From the NCBI GenBank assembly GCA_949130485.1, contig OX422189.1, positions 6,977,620 through 7,041,619 on the forward strand: a DNA stretch of 64,000 bases, given 5' to 3'. Position numbers and translations under genes: made by a program. Source of the stretch: Agelas oroides (Eukaryota > Porifera > Demospongiae > Agelasida > Agelasidae). Under the pieces are notes generated by a model. The model did not search any database and was not told the origin of the DNA. It saw only the letters and a list, made by a program, of their open reading frames with translations. This document shows, in pieces, positions 21,116 through 32,227 of this stretch (positions within the stretch are counted from its first letter, which is position 1; every line of letters begins with the position of its first letter).

Positions 21116-21935
21116 CGGTCCTATACATGGACTGCAGGAAGTTGCATGCCCTCTCGCTGCTATCGGGGGCTCGGTGCGCTCTTGATATTGGTTTGGAATT
21201 ATGGTTTACAATAATCACTCTTGACGATTTATCCAAGGCCATGCGTTAGGTAATCATATAATCCGAGAAAGATAGCATGTAAAACTATACTTTCATGTAT
21301 TAAAAAAAGATTCTTGCACTTCATTTATCTGCCTCATAACAGTTTTTGAAACTCTATCGTACATCTACAGCAAACATAATTAACTTGTTGCTTCCTGTCT
21401 TCATGCAGCCAGACTGCGTTTATTGGTTCCATCCCTATTTTTTATAAGCACACAATTGATGGGTGAGGTTTTGGTGGCAATCCACCGATTGTCAACTGTA
21501 TTTATGGTTCTTGAAAAGCTATGAACAAAAATGGAACAAAGATTGGCAGAAGGGAGTATTCTAGGCCCGAGTATAGTGAAACGTACCATGATAGTTTATT
21601 AGTACTGTTTATAGCAATGATGACCGTACTCGCTAGAATCACTAATTCAGTATAATTCAGTATGGGTACCAAGGTGGAAATTTTTTATACTAATAGTCGA
21701 TCGCCCACATGGTTATTCAGTTCTCTTTTTTTTTGTCCTTTCAGACTGTGGAAGGAAACAATAATATTAAGTTCTAGCCTAACCCTCTGATTTGTTACTG
21801 GTGTCAGTGCTAGCTCTTTGAAGCTTGATGGAATTGTGTGTGGGTTGAAGGATAGTAGTTTGGAATTTCTTTGATCATCTGCTTATTGAACCATGGTTTT
21901 TATAGTAAATACATTTGCAAAATATGAGCAATATA
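21116..21935. other. Intergenic, repeat-derived
   Basis: No gene seen. The right part (AGCTCTTTGAAGCTTGATGG near 21811) is the start of the repeat that recurs at 22618 and 23796 and, reversed, near 25250. Confidence 0.45.
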
Positions 21936-22434
21936 TTCTTGAAGGAGGCACGTCATAATACCTTGAAGTAGGCACACCATATACCTTGAAGTAGGCACAC
22001 CATGGTACCTTGAAGTAGGCACATCATAGTACCTTGAAGTAGGCACACCATGGTACCTTGAAGCAGGTACACCATGGTACCTTGAAGTAGGCACATCATG
22101 GTACCTTGAAGTAGGCACACCATGGTACCTTGAAGCAGGTACACCATGGTACCTTGAAGTAGGCACATCATAGTACCTTGAAGTAGGCACACCATGGTAC
22201 CTTGAAGTAGGCACACCATGGTACCTTGAAGTAGGCACATCATGGTACCTTGAAGTAGGCACACCATGGTACCTTGAAGTAGGCACACCATGGTACCTTG
22301 AAGTAGGCACACCATGGTACCTTGAAGTAGGCACATCATAGTACCTTGAAGTAGGCACACCACGGTACCTTGAAGTAGGCACATCATAGTACCTTGAAGT
22401 AGGCACACCATATACCTTGAAGTAGGCACACCGT
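21936..22434. repeat. 24-bp minisatellite, about 20 copies
   Basis: Unit ACCTTGAAGTAGGCACACCA plus four bases, tandemly repeated with recurring variants (CACATCATAG, CAGGTACACC) that themselves form higher-order groups of several units. Because 24 is divisible by three, all frames stay open and produce repetitive false proteins on the minus strand. A single unit stands at the same place in the sister repeats at 22750 and 23900. Confidence 0.92.
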
Positions 22435-22540
22435 ACCTCTGATTGGTCACTCCAGTTTTAGAGTTCACTGAACTGGTGGCTATACTATGAAGAAATTTCA
22501 CATACATAGTTACCATCTGTCATCACCCTCACATTTCAAA

Positions 22541-23485
22541 TAATGAACATCGATGTGCCAGCCGGTGTTTGTGCTCCCCCTTGCACTCGACACACAAACT
22601 CCCTCACATTTCAATAATTAGCTCTTTGAAGCTTGATGGAAATGTGTAGTTGTTGATGGATGGTAATTTTGAATTCCTTCAATCATAGCGGTCATTCAGT
22701 GAACCGTAGTTTTTGTAGTAAATTCAATTGCACAAAATGAGCACTTTGTTCTTTGAAGTAGGCACACCATAGTACTATAGCAAATCTTGCATGCACAGTA
22801 TCCTGTTACAAGTAAAGAGGTATATGCAACTTGAGAACTGGGTTATGCAATAAAGTCCTTAGATCAGGTTCCACAACCCTAGCAACCAAAAGCTGGATAC
22901 AGTACAGTCCGTGAGCCATGTGTTTTGCTCCTGCTTCAACATTTCTGACATTTATACCATATACATAGCCGTGGACCAAACAACTTCTGCAGGGGCATAC
23001 GTGTAAGATCAAAGAAATACTAACTCTCACTAGAAATGCTGATTTATAGGCTATCTGCATGAAAGGAGATGCTAATCTAGCAAAAAGGGGAAGCTTCTTG
23101 ACTATTGTCAAATTGGAAGCACCTCTTCAGCTTCATGAAGTAGCCCAAATGTTTTTACAGTGATATATTTGAAACGGCTTTTCAGGCCATTTTGAAGTAG
23201 GAGCAGAGTACATGGCTCACAGAGTATATTGAATCCAGTTTTGGACTGTATCTTAGCTTGTTAAGCCTGAGTTTGCATGCAGTTACACCCATGATGCATG
23301 GTGAAACAGTATATGCAGAGCATTCTCAGCATGTCAGAACTGGATTCTGTTACTGCACATTGTGTATTCTGGTTTAGCTTTTGGATTCAGGACCAACTGG
23401 TTTGTCCACCTGCATTTAAGTCACCATTTTCTTTCCACTCAGGGTGCTGTTAGCCTTGTAAATTATTTTATAACACAATCTATTC
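22541..23485. repeat. Segmental duplication, copy A
   Basis: Aligns block by block with 23633-24990: shared starts GAACATCGATGTGCCAGCCG, TTAGCTCTTTGAAGCTTGAT, ATCCTGTTACAAGTAAAGAG, GAAATGCTGATTTATAGGC and ACTGGTTTGTCCACCTGCA appear in the same order. Copy A lacks a roughly 110-bp block and the mobile element present in copy B. No coding content was seen. Confidence 0.8.
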
Positions 23486-23632
23486 ACCTGAAGACCAGTG
23501 CATATCTCCCTAAAAACAATAACTCACTTTGCCATAAGTGCTCCACCCATTTAAGCCCATCCATTCAAGCCATAAATGCCCCATCCCCATATCCCAATTT
23601 GTTTTAACTTCACACTTCATGTATGCATGGAA

Positions 23633-24546
23633 ATAATGAACATCGATGTGCCAGCCGGTGTTGGTGCTCCCCCACTTGACACACAACTCCCTCACATTTC
23701 AAGAACTAGCAAATGGCTACCACAGACACTTGTCTGCTATAGCTAATTTAATTGAAATGGTTCACACGCCTAGCAGATAAGTGTCTGGGCTAATTAGCTC
23801 TTTGAAGCTTGATGGAAATGTAGTTGTTGATGGATGGTAATTTTGAATTCCGAACCCTAGTTTTTGTAGTAAATACAATTGCACAAAATGGGCAATTTGT
23901 TCTTTGAAGTAGGCGCACCATAGTACTATAGCAAATCTTTGCATGCACAGGTTGAAATGTATCCTGTTACAAGTAAAGAGGCATATGCAACTTGAGAACT
24001 GGGTTATGCAATATAGTCCTTAGATCAGGTTCCACAACCCTAGCAACCAAAAGCTGGATGCAGTACAGTCCATGAGCCATGTGTACCATATACATAGCCA
24101 TGGACCAAAGAACTTGTGCAAGGGCATATGTCTACGATCAAATAAATACCAGCTCTCACTAGAAATGCTGATTTATAGGCTATCTGCATGAAAAGAGATG
24201 CTAATTTAGCAAAACGGGGAAGTTTCTCGACTATACACTTTTTGGAAACACCTCTTCAGCTTCATGAAATAGCCCAAATGCTTTTACAGTGATATTTGAA
24301 ATGGTTTTTCAGGCCATTTTGAAGTAGGAGCAGAGCACATGGCTCACAGAGTATTGAATCCAGTTTTTGACTGTACCTTAGCTATGCATGAACATTTGTT
24401 AAGCCTGAGTTTGCATGCATACAGTATACACCCATGATGGTGAAACAGTATATGCAGAGCCAGGGGCGGAGATATGGGGGGGGGGGGGGGGGGGGGGGGG
24501 ACAGGGGGGCTTAGGCCCTCCCACTTTTCAGATTGGGGGGGCTCAG

Positions 24547-24582
<36 letters not shown>

Positions 24583-24990
24583 TGTTCTACTAGTTGTACA
24601 GAGAAATACAATATCATCTCGTTTCCACACCCCCACAGCTTAACATTTAGAACATGAGCCCCCCCCCCCCCCCCCCCCCCACTTCTTGGTAGCTGTCTCC
24701 GCCTCTGAGAGCATTCTCAAAGCAAGTTATTTGACACAACAAAACCATATTATACATCTCCATGTATTTTCCTGATAGAAGTAGCATTTATCTGGCTCCT
24801 CCTTTGTGGGTGAAGCTGTATTTATTATAGCATTGTGGAAAAAGCTTTTTAGAAAAGTAACTGACTGTACACTGTGTAATGGTTTAGCTTATTGATTCAG
24901 GACAAACTGGTTTGTCCACCTGCAGTTAAGTCTTCCACTCAGGGTGCTGTTAGCTTTGTAAATTTTTCTTTTTTATGCACATTCTACGCA
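23633..24990. repeat. Segmental duplication, copy B
   Basis: Tandem partner of 22541-23485 in direct orientation. It contains an extra block at about 23700-23795 and the insertion at 24461-24707, which together with small indels account for most of the length difference. Confidence 0.8.
24461..24707. mobile_element. hAT-like MITE with 5-bp target duplication
   Basis: The left end CAGGGGCGGAGATATGG and right end (read inward) CAGAGGCGGAGACAGC are inverted repeats. AGAGC occurs on both sides (24456-24460 and 24708-24712). Copy A of the duplication has the uninterrupted site ATATGCAGAGCATTCTCA at 23311, showing the empty target. Long G and C runs lie inside. The ends resemble those of the hAT element at 32739. 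Confidence 0.85.
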
Positions 24991-25189
24991 ATTAATGACC
25001 ACTGCATGTGCTTAGTGGTTGATAGGGTTGTAGAAATTGATCTATGAACTTGAGTATCACACCATCCTGCTTCTCAAGTTTCAAACCTTTTACTTGGAAC
25101 CGGATACATTTGAACCTTCTAGCAAGTATATAAAACTTTGGGTGGCCAAATGTTTGCAATTGTGTTTACTACAAGAACTACAGTTCACT

Positions 25190-25290
25190 AAGCAAGTGAC
25201 TACTATTAAAGAAATTCCAAACTACCATCATTCAACACCCCCACAATTCCATCAAGCTTCAAAGAGCTAGAACTTCATATGCACCATCTG
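25190..25290. repeat. Inverted copy of the 21.8 kb repeat
   Basis: AATTCCATCAAGCTTCAAAG and its left flank are the reverse complement of 21811-21880. A further reversed segment (GAGGGTGATGACAGATGGTA, 25416-25435) corresponds to 22511-22530, and partial copies recur near 26205 and 26455. The region 25-26.6 kb is thus built of inverted pieces of the same family. Confidence 0.6.
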
Positions 25291-25475
25291 CTGGCTCCAT
25301 CATCAGGTTCTAGACTGGATAATAGCAAGCAGATGATGCTTAACTAACTGCATTGCAAATTGATTTAGATAGCAGACAAGTGTCTGTGCTAGCCATTTAC
25401 TTGTTATTGAAATGTGAGGGTGATGACAGATGGTAACTATACGTCATTTCTTGATAGTATACTGCAAAAACAAAT

Positions 25476-25920
25476 TGGTTAATTGTTTTAACAACAGAGA
25501 GGTTACCCTGGTTGCAGACAAGCTGAAGAGACAGTGGTTATGTGTCATATATTTTGCTGATTGCACAAGACAACTGGAAGGAAGCTTCTCAGACTATCTT
25601 ACAACCAGATCTTGCAGTTAGTAACCACTGAATATCTGCATGTGAAAGATCACACCTGCTTGTATCAAAGAGCATGCAATAACAACCACAATCTTGCAGA
25701 TATAGTAACCACTGAACATCTGTGAGTAAGTCACCAACTTCTATCAAAAGCATCATATTGTGCAGAATTAGTGACACCCTCAAGGATGATCTGAGGGTTG
25801 TCAGCTGATTTGGGCTCAGGTTGCTTACGCAATTAACCTCCAATACCAAAGTAAACTCCTCATAACCACTGTCTCCTCAGCTTGTCTGCAACCAGGTTAA
25901 CCGGTTAAAACAATCAATCC
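25476..25920. mobile_element. Inverted-repeat element with about 60-bp arms
   Basis: Left arm contains CTGGTTGCAGACAAGCTGA and GACAGTGGTTATG. The right arm is its reverse complement, CATAACCACTGTCTCC ... CAGCTTGTCTGCAACCAG, ending in a GGTTAAAACAATC block that matches the left GATTG/GGTTAATTGTTTTA start. The 300-bp interior has no recognised gene. Confidence 0.7.
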
Positions 25921-26108
25921 CTTTATTGCAGTGAATTGAGTTAGTTCAGTCACCCTAGAGTAACCAATCAGATGTTAGGCCAGGACTTATTTTTGTCTCC
26001 CTTCCCCATGCTGAAGGATCAAAGAAACAGGACCAAAGAACTGTGTAGGTGAGTGACTTTTATTATACAATAGAAAGATAGATGGGTCAATAAATAAATA
26101 AGAAAATA

Positions 26109-26159
26109 AATAAACAAACAAACAAACAAACAAACAAACAAACAAACAAACAAACAAAC
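26109..26159. repeat. AAAC microsatellite
   Basis: Uninterrupted (AAAC)n tract of about 12 units following an AAAT-rich stretch. Confidence 0.95.
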
Positions 26160-26598
26160 CATCCTGGTACCCTATTATGCGTAGTAAATTACTACTATGA
26201 ATTCAAAATTACCATCCTTCAACCCTGACACCAATCCAGCTTCAAAGAAATTGCACAGACACTTGTCGCCTTGTTCCCAGGTTGTCAGGATTCGGGAACC
26301 AGGCTACTTGTCTGCTAACCAATCTATACTACTTCATACGCATCTAGGTTCTGGACCAGATAACAGCAGCAGATGAATGCACAACTATAACTTCATTGCA
26401 AATAATTTAGCTAGCAGAAAAAGTGGCTGTGCTAGCTCTTTGCTTGTTAATGAAACATGAGGGTGATGACAGATAGTAACTGTGTATGTGAATTTTTTAC
26501 AAGAAAATAAAAAACATTGAAGACGTAGGAATGGCACACCAAAAACTACGCGAACAAGGTAGGGATGATACAAAAGTGAGGGTATATAATATAATAGT

Positions 26599-26667
26599 CC
26601 CATTCCTGCATCTTTGGACACCATTGTGTCCATTGTGTCCATTGTGTCAAAAAGATGCAGGAATGGG
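26599..26667. repeat. Hairpin with 17-bp perfect stem
   Basis: CCCATTCCTGCATCTTT at 26599-26615 and AAAGATGCAGGAATGGG at 26651-26667 flank a loop made of three CATTGTGTC units. The minus strand is open through it with a hydrophobic leader further up (26780-26860), but a secreted gene is not convincing. Confidence 0.7.
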
Positions 26668-26929
26668 GCTGTTGATTGTCAGTCTTCTGATTGTGATCGT
26701 GCTGATCATCATCCTCCTGAATATCAGTCTGTGTTAGATGATCATCTTGCTTCTTGTCTTTTCCATCCCTCTTAACAACTGCAATAACATTCAAACACAG
26801 AATGGATAAAACTACTAGCAAACAAAAACTGCAACAGTTCAAACTCCATTGACAACAACAAAATTGCAATCTCAGGCTCGAATGTACCTAGGAGATGCTG
26901 TGCGTGGTCAGCCAGGATGCTTCTTTTGA

Positions 26930-27165
26930 TCACTATACACTGTGACCCTCAACTGTTTTCTCTTCGAACAACAGCTTTGTCGGTGAGTTTGCATCCAAGA
27001 AATGTTGGGTGCAACGCTCACCACATTTCAGCTCCTTTATTAGTTTGCTGCGGAGATCATCCACCTTGTAGTTGGATCCAAGTTTCTGAACGACAAGATC
27101 AAGGCGGATGGCCAAACAGTGGGGAGAAAGGAGAAAGGCTGTCCCGCCGGCATCTCAGGATGACA
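26930..27165 (-). CDS. Possible exon of an unidentified gene
   Basis: A minus-strand block after an acceptor-like tcctgag reads to a stop at 26930 and contains CLAIRLDLVVQKLGSNYKVD and IKELKCGERCTQHFLDANSP, which looks like a helical, charged protein segment. The region beyond (27.3-28.1 kb) is CpG-rich and could hold a promoter. No family was recognised and no partner exon was confirmed. Confidence 0.3.
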
Positions 27166-27299
27166 TTCTGTAGAAACTGCATGTGATATAAGCAAAGTCA
27201 GGTACTGTACATACAAAGTATGTAAAGAAACTTATACAAAATGCTTTGTCACATGGGAAGCCACAACATGAAGCCATACCACCCTCGTAGGCGGTCCTA

Positions 27300-28640
27300 G
27301 ACAAATTATACATGCAGTTCGCCAAAGTCCAGCTAGAAGTTGGTTAATCGTGGCAGCGGCCATATCCTCTCAACGAGCTTCGCTGACAAACGCAGGTAGC
27401 CACTTGTTCAAAAGTGATATCGTCGGGTTCTCAAGCAAGTGATCTGGCCGGGACACTTCTCGTGTCTATTTTGATTCGTCTGCTTTCTCCAAGCGTCGAA
27501 CACGCGTAACGCCCACTGGGTACTTCGCTCGCGCGGTATTTTTCGGCGTATAATTATCCCTTACACGCAGTCTCCAGTTCGCTCCCACTGCACGTACTGA
27601 AACGGCGTTCCGCGGTAACTTTCTCCTTCCCTTTACCAAGCGTTAGCTTCAGCTTCTTTTGCGGCGGTACGGTGGGTTCTTGAAGTCAGCGTCGTCGTTT
27701 GCCTGCGCCGCCGGTACACAGCACTGCCATTCGGAGCACCACGGTTCTCTTGGAGACAGCTTGGATTATCGTAGAATCCCGATCTTAGCGGCTCACGCGT
27801 TCCTGCCATCGCCAGGCTCTTCACAACTAGTCGCAACTGGTTTGAATCGCAGTTTGAATTGGTTGCTATGGAAGCCTTTCATCTTATGGCTTCCCATAGT
27901 GACAAGCCAATCAACACGCAGTATATAGTGTCTGCGATATAGGTTACACCGTTCGCAGTTTTGATAGCGCCCTCGCGGCTTCGCCCCTCGGGGGCTATCA
28001 AAACTGCTTTGGGTATAACCCACATCGATCGCAGACACTACTGTGTGTTAACTAATACAAACCACGTGACATAGTAGGCATACTAGGAGTACGCATGAGC
28101 ATGATGCCTCGCGCCGCGCCGTGCCAGTGCGTATGTGCGCATTGCGCATGCGGATGGGCCAAGTGGAGCAGGTGTCACAAATAATTTAGTCCGAAGGACT
28201 ACGGTTGAATCGAACATGAAAGTGAGCATAATTTATACCTGGCTTGTGAAGACTCTCCACAACGTGCTTTCTTCCTTTGCACTTTCTCTTGTTCTCTTCT
28301 TGCTCTCTTGGCTTTTTTGTACATCGACTTCGTTGCTTCTCTTTCTCAGTGTCGCCAACCGTCGGCTGCGTTCAGCACTCGACTCCGCAAAACATGCACG
28401 TACGTTGCGGAGGACAAGCCGCGCTGTCCTCCCCGTCCTCCATTGTCAAGAAGCGCCGTTCTTCCCTGTCCTCGACCTCCATCGTCAGTGCACGTGACGC
28501 ATGAGTTCCTGAGCTTGAGCGTGCACGTGAGTGCAAATGATTGCAAATTGACATTCGATATTCCTGAGCGTGACCGACACGTACGTACGTACGCACGTAC
28601 ATACGCACGTACATTGCGAGAATAGATCCCTCATTCAAAG
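27300..28640. other. CpG-rich region, promoter-like, no gene recognised
   Basis: Base composition is markedly richer in G+C and CpG than the surroundings. Several open frames occur on both strands but none shows a known domain or splice-supported structure. Contains the hairpin at 27926-28040 and an ACGTACGT-rich tract at 28580-28615. Confidence 0.4.
27926..28040. repeat. Long-armed foldback element
   Basis: TAGTGTCTGCGAT begins and ATCGCAGACACTA ends this 115-bp unit. Inside, CAGTTTTGATAGC pairs with GCTATCAAAACTG. The arms are about 48 bp with a few mismatches around a GC-rich loop. It is a typical MITE-sized hairpin. Confidence 0.8.
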
Positions 28641-28879
28641 CCTCGCGCTAATGCGCTCGGCAATTACCTTGTGCACTTCCTGGCACCTGTACGTGGATGC
28701 CACATCCCTGAAAAAGGGGTCTAGAGCACTCTTGCTCTCCCCTTGCCAGGTCATTACTGACGGCACCGTCCTTTGGCTAAAAGCAAGCCAGACAGTGTCT
28801 CTGGGAAGCTTTACCAAGTCAGCCAGCTGGATGGAGACAAAGTGTATAAATGCCAGCAAGGAAATTAGTATTACCCCTA

Positions 28880-29346
28880 AACCACAAACTTTTGATGTAC
28901 ACAACAGCGCACATGCCCAAAAAGTCACATTTCTACAGTACCTTTGCCAGACAACTGTGTGATGACATCCATTTTCCATAGATGGCTCTTAGCCTTTCCA
29001 GCACACTCACAAACATTCAAGCCCACTCCAGCAAGCGTTACACACACAAATAGTCAAATATCACATTCAATGAGTTAGAAAATCTTTTAGTGTTTTTTTT
29101 TTTCGCTTTAAGTGTTGGAGGATTTCTTCAAAATTCTGCCCAGTCACATGAAAGTGCCGCCAGGCCACTACAAAGGGCCACACGCTACATCAAAGGGACA
29201 CCCCCCCTTGTTGATTCCATGCAGTTGCCGCCATGGAAAAATGTAAACAATGTAAACAAGCCAGTCATTTTCAGTGGTGCCTCATGGTCACCCAACCTCA
29301 TTAACTATTCATGAGTCGGGCAATTCAAGGTTATCCTACCTTATCT
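28880..29346. repeat. Diverged right half of the 13.3-14.2 kb TTAA element
   Basis: TTGCCAGACAACTGTGTGAT near 28945, AGTGTTGGAGGATTTCTTCA near 29110 and CATCAAAGGGACAC near 29190 follow the same order as 13850-14100, and the end AAGGTTATCCTACCTTA resembles the terminal repeat. The left half is missing. Confidence 0.75.
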
Positions 29347-29350
29347 TTAA

Positions 29351-29606
29351 GGTGGCACGGTACCCTGTATTTTCAAGGTCAACAAACCTGGAATCCAAGT
29401 TGATAGTCTTCTTTGTCTTGTTAAAATTTTAGCGCACATTCCGTTTTGGGAGTCTCAAACCGTTCACGGTCCGTAAAATTGGGGATTTTCCCCATTTCCT
29501 GTCGGCATTGCCATCCAATAATCAGTTTATAATTAAGTTAGTTAAGATGTGGCCTGGCGGCACCCTTCATGTGGTGCTCGGAACTTTGAAGATAAGCTTA
29601 GATCGA

Positions 29607-29645
<39 letters not shown>

Positions 29646-30371
29646 GGAGTTTAGTAGAGTGCTGTAGTGTCAGTAGCTGTGAGTAGTGCGTGATGCCTGC
29701 TTGTGAAAGCAAGCTTGTGTCTAGAAGCAGCAGAAAGGCCACAGTGGCCAAGACTGTATTTGTTGAGTAGGCCCAGGTCTCGCGGCCGTATGCCTAGTCT
29801 AGTTGGTGACCGTGGCCAGGTGCTTCGAGTGCTGGGCTGGGCTTTAACTAGAATACGCAATTTATCGTTTGTGCTACAGTCTGACAGACAAGGGAGCTGA
29901 ACGGTGGCTGTGTGTGGAACAGAGCCGTGAGTTGTTTAGCGACATAAGGGGGAGAGGTGGGGCTAGTAATGCTTGCTTCCACTCGTGAATGAGCCCCTCC
30001 CGTAGACAAGCTGTGAATTTTTCGAAATGTGCATTCATTTTGGTGCAGTCAAAGTTGTCCATTCCAAGAGTAGTGACAAACATGAGTCTAGCCTGACTTT
30101 GAGAGTAGCTTTGAACAAAAGCTGGCATAGATTGATTTGAGATACATTGGTGGTTGGGACGCTACCTACAGTGAGCGTGTAGATGCGTCCATCGAGTGGC
30201 AATTTTGGGTTCATGAATATATTAATGAGCTACTAAAACCCTTTTTAAAATTAGGCAAAGCAAGATTGCCCTAAACCAAACTCTAACCATGAAACTAGGA
30301 GTAACCCTGGTCCTGACTGTAACCCAAGTTTATGTTTTCGTTAACCTCCGCCGAGGGACGACCGTGCCACC
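29351..30371. mobile_element. TTAA-flanked element with GGTGGCACGGT ends
   Basis: TTAA at 29347-29350 and 30372-30375 brackets the inverted ends GGTGGCACGGT and ACCGTGCCACC. Interior: an A-tract at 29611-29640 and short frames without a recognised domain. It is inserted directly next to the end of a different TTAA-type element (28880-29346). Confidence 0.75.
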
Positions 30372-30487
30372 TTAAGCACCCAGCCTTTCTCTTTAAGTGT
30401 TTTATGATCAGCAAGACTTGTACAGTTGGCCAAAAGCGTCACGGAAAACAGCCAAACATGCAAGTGTGTGGTAGCAAAAGTGCAATT

Positions 30488-30493
30488 TTTCTC

Positions 30494-30536
<43 letters not shown>

Positions 30537-30540
30537 TCCC
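30488..30540. repeat. CTTT microsatellite
   Basis: About 12 CTTT/TTTC units in a row. Confidence 0.95.
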
Positions 30541-30596
30541 TCTTACGTACTTTCTTTGTAGTGTTGCAGTGATGTGTTTTCCCTGGTTGTGAGTGC

Positions 30597-30968
30597 CTAA
30601 TTCAGTTGGAGAATGAGCAAGTTGCAGTAGTTCTTTAACTGGGTCAGGAAATCAATGGTAAAGGTTTGAGTGGGTGTGTCCTTGATCCATTCCAGACCTA
30701 GCATGACCTCAGTGAAACGTAGCAGGTCAGTTTCCAGGTCAGGAAGGTGTGGTGCTATTGCTGCAGGGACGTTGCTCAGGAGACAGGATCGGACAGGTGA
30801 GAGTGCTGGGCACTTGGCAGTGAAGTGGAAGTGGTCTTTGGGCTCAGAGTGGCAGAGCTTGCAGATGGGGTTGTTTGGTTGGGAATGGTTATTTCTAAAT
30901 TGGAAATGGCTGGCATCTGCCTCCAGCCCATCACACCCTGCTAAGAGGCAGATTCGGAAGTTGTTTTA
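30597..30968 (-). mobile_element. C-terminal tail of a non-LTR retrotransposon ORF2
   Basis: On the minus strand the frame is open to a TAG at 30597 and reads FRICLLAGCDGLEADASHFQ, then NPICKLCHSEPKDHFHFTAK and CPALSPVRSCLL. The C-x2-C...H...C arrangement after an 'LLTG'-like block is the usual zinc-knuckle tail found downstream of reverse transcriptase in Jockey/RTE/CR1-type LINEs. A stop lies just upstream and no reverse transcriptase motif was found within reach, so only a 5'-truncated remnant is present. Confidence 0.65.
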
Positions 30969-31079
30969 GCAGGTTGCTTAGGCATACTGGAGGGTGTGAT
31001 TTTCAAGTGTGGGGCCAGTCTTCCAATCAGGAGGGCACAGTCAACTGGGGGTAGTTCTCGCATTGATGTTGCATGGTGA

Positions 31080-32227
31080 TGTATGCTTCGATATCAAGGA
31101 GACACTTAATTGAGCATTTTCAGGATTCCTTGTTGTGTGGTGTTTTGAGTAGCTGTTGGATGGAGGGGAGGCATGCAACAAGGTCTTTCATGCAGGTAGC
31201 AGTCATTCCCTTTGCATTGGGGTTTGTGATTCTCACTTCAAATATTTGCTTGGGAAGATCAACAGCTTGCATGTTGATAATAGAATTTATGAAGGCCAGC
31301 TGTCTCGACAGCTGTGTGGTGCCGAAATCTGCCGTCTGCTCTTTCGTTGGCGATAACTCAGATTACAGATATCACTGGAAGACGTATAACGTACGAATAC
31401 AAAATCCGTATACTTACACTTGGATCGCTTCCCTACACAAAGCTACATCTGGAGACGTTGGATCTCGATATTGGACGCATTGATCTTAACTTCCTGTTTT
31501 TCAATTATTCCCCGTAGATCTTCTTTGGTATTTGTCCATAGGCGTGCACAGTAGTAGAGGGTTGGGGGGGAGAAGCATGCACAAAATTTATGATGGCGGC
31601 ACCACCATGCACTCAGAGTAGAACCTGAACGTCCACTTGACGAAGGGACTGAGTGGGTTGTTGGTCGTTCGACTGAATCAATGGACTCCTGCTCCTTCGA
31701 CTGAATCAGTGGACTTTATATGCGTTACAAAGTATATCCGATTTACGTACGGCACGCTACCTGCTAGCTAGCTGGGGGCCATGTAGATCACGTGAGCATA
31801 GCATGGCGCCCGGCCCGGGCGCTTTGGGGCCGGGGGGCATACGCCCTCCTCCGCCCCCCCCCCCCCCGCCCCCCCCCCCCCCCCCCGTAGTACCGCCACT
31901 GTATTTGTCACTGGCGGAACGACTGTCTGGTGTTCAGTTCTCAGGCTCGAGTTTGTGGTGATGGGTCACCGACTCGAGTTTTGTGAGTGATAACTGATGC
32001 GAGTGCATTTGCTTTGCTTTGAGAATCTGGTTTTAGTAATGCACTTTCAGTCTACTATCTAGCTATGTTCACTTTTATCTATAGACTTGCTGACAGTGCA
32101 ACACGTTCAAGTTACGCGAGAAAGACCAGACCTCTCTCCTACTTTTTGTGTGGGAGTCTGCCTCCGCGAGAGTAAGGGTAGCTAACCACTGTGTGGTTAA
32201 AACATCCGACTTGTTAACATTTTTGCA
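31080..32227. other. Intergenic with G/C homopolymers, upstream of decarboxylase copy 2
   Basis: No convincing gene. A C-rich tract at 31852-31886 is followed by GTAGTACCGCCACTG, which resembles a CAGTGGCGGTACTAC-type element end. 31540-31575 has a similar GGGTTGGGGGGGAG start, so the interval may be a degraded hAT-like element. The last 200 bases would form the 5' region of the decarboxylase copy. Confidence 0.4.

Noticed and set aside
21936-22434. CRISPR-like array
   Set aside because: Units are contiguous 24-mers without unique spacers, in eukaryotic DNA.
21900-22516. Long minus-strand frames of 168 and 187 codons with repeating TSRYHGVP or CLLQGTMV units
   Set aside because: They are translations of the 24-bp minisatellite, whose unit length is a multiple of three. 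There is no support for expression.
26546-26869. Secreted 107-residue protein on the minus strand
   Set aside because: A hydrophobic leader is present, but the rest is acidic low complexity running through a hairpin and a CATTGTGTC repeat. No splice or domain support.
28135-28625. Overlapping plus-strand frames with hydrophobic start (LSLVLFLLSWLF)
   Set aside because: Three frames are open at once in a CpG-rich stretch, with no domain, and one frame ends in an ACGTACGT-type repeat.
30670-31517. Plus-strand frames of 99 and 136 codons
   Set aside because: The left one is the antisense of the LINE zinc-knuckle tail. The right one has no domain and no neighbours supporting it.
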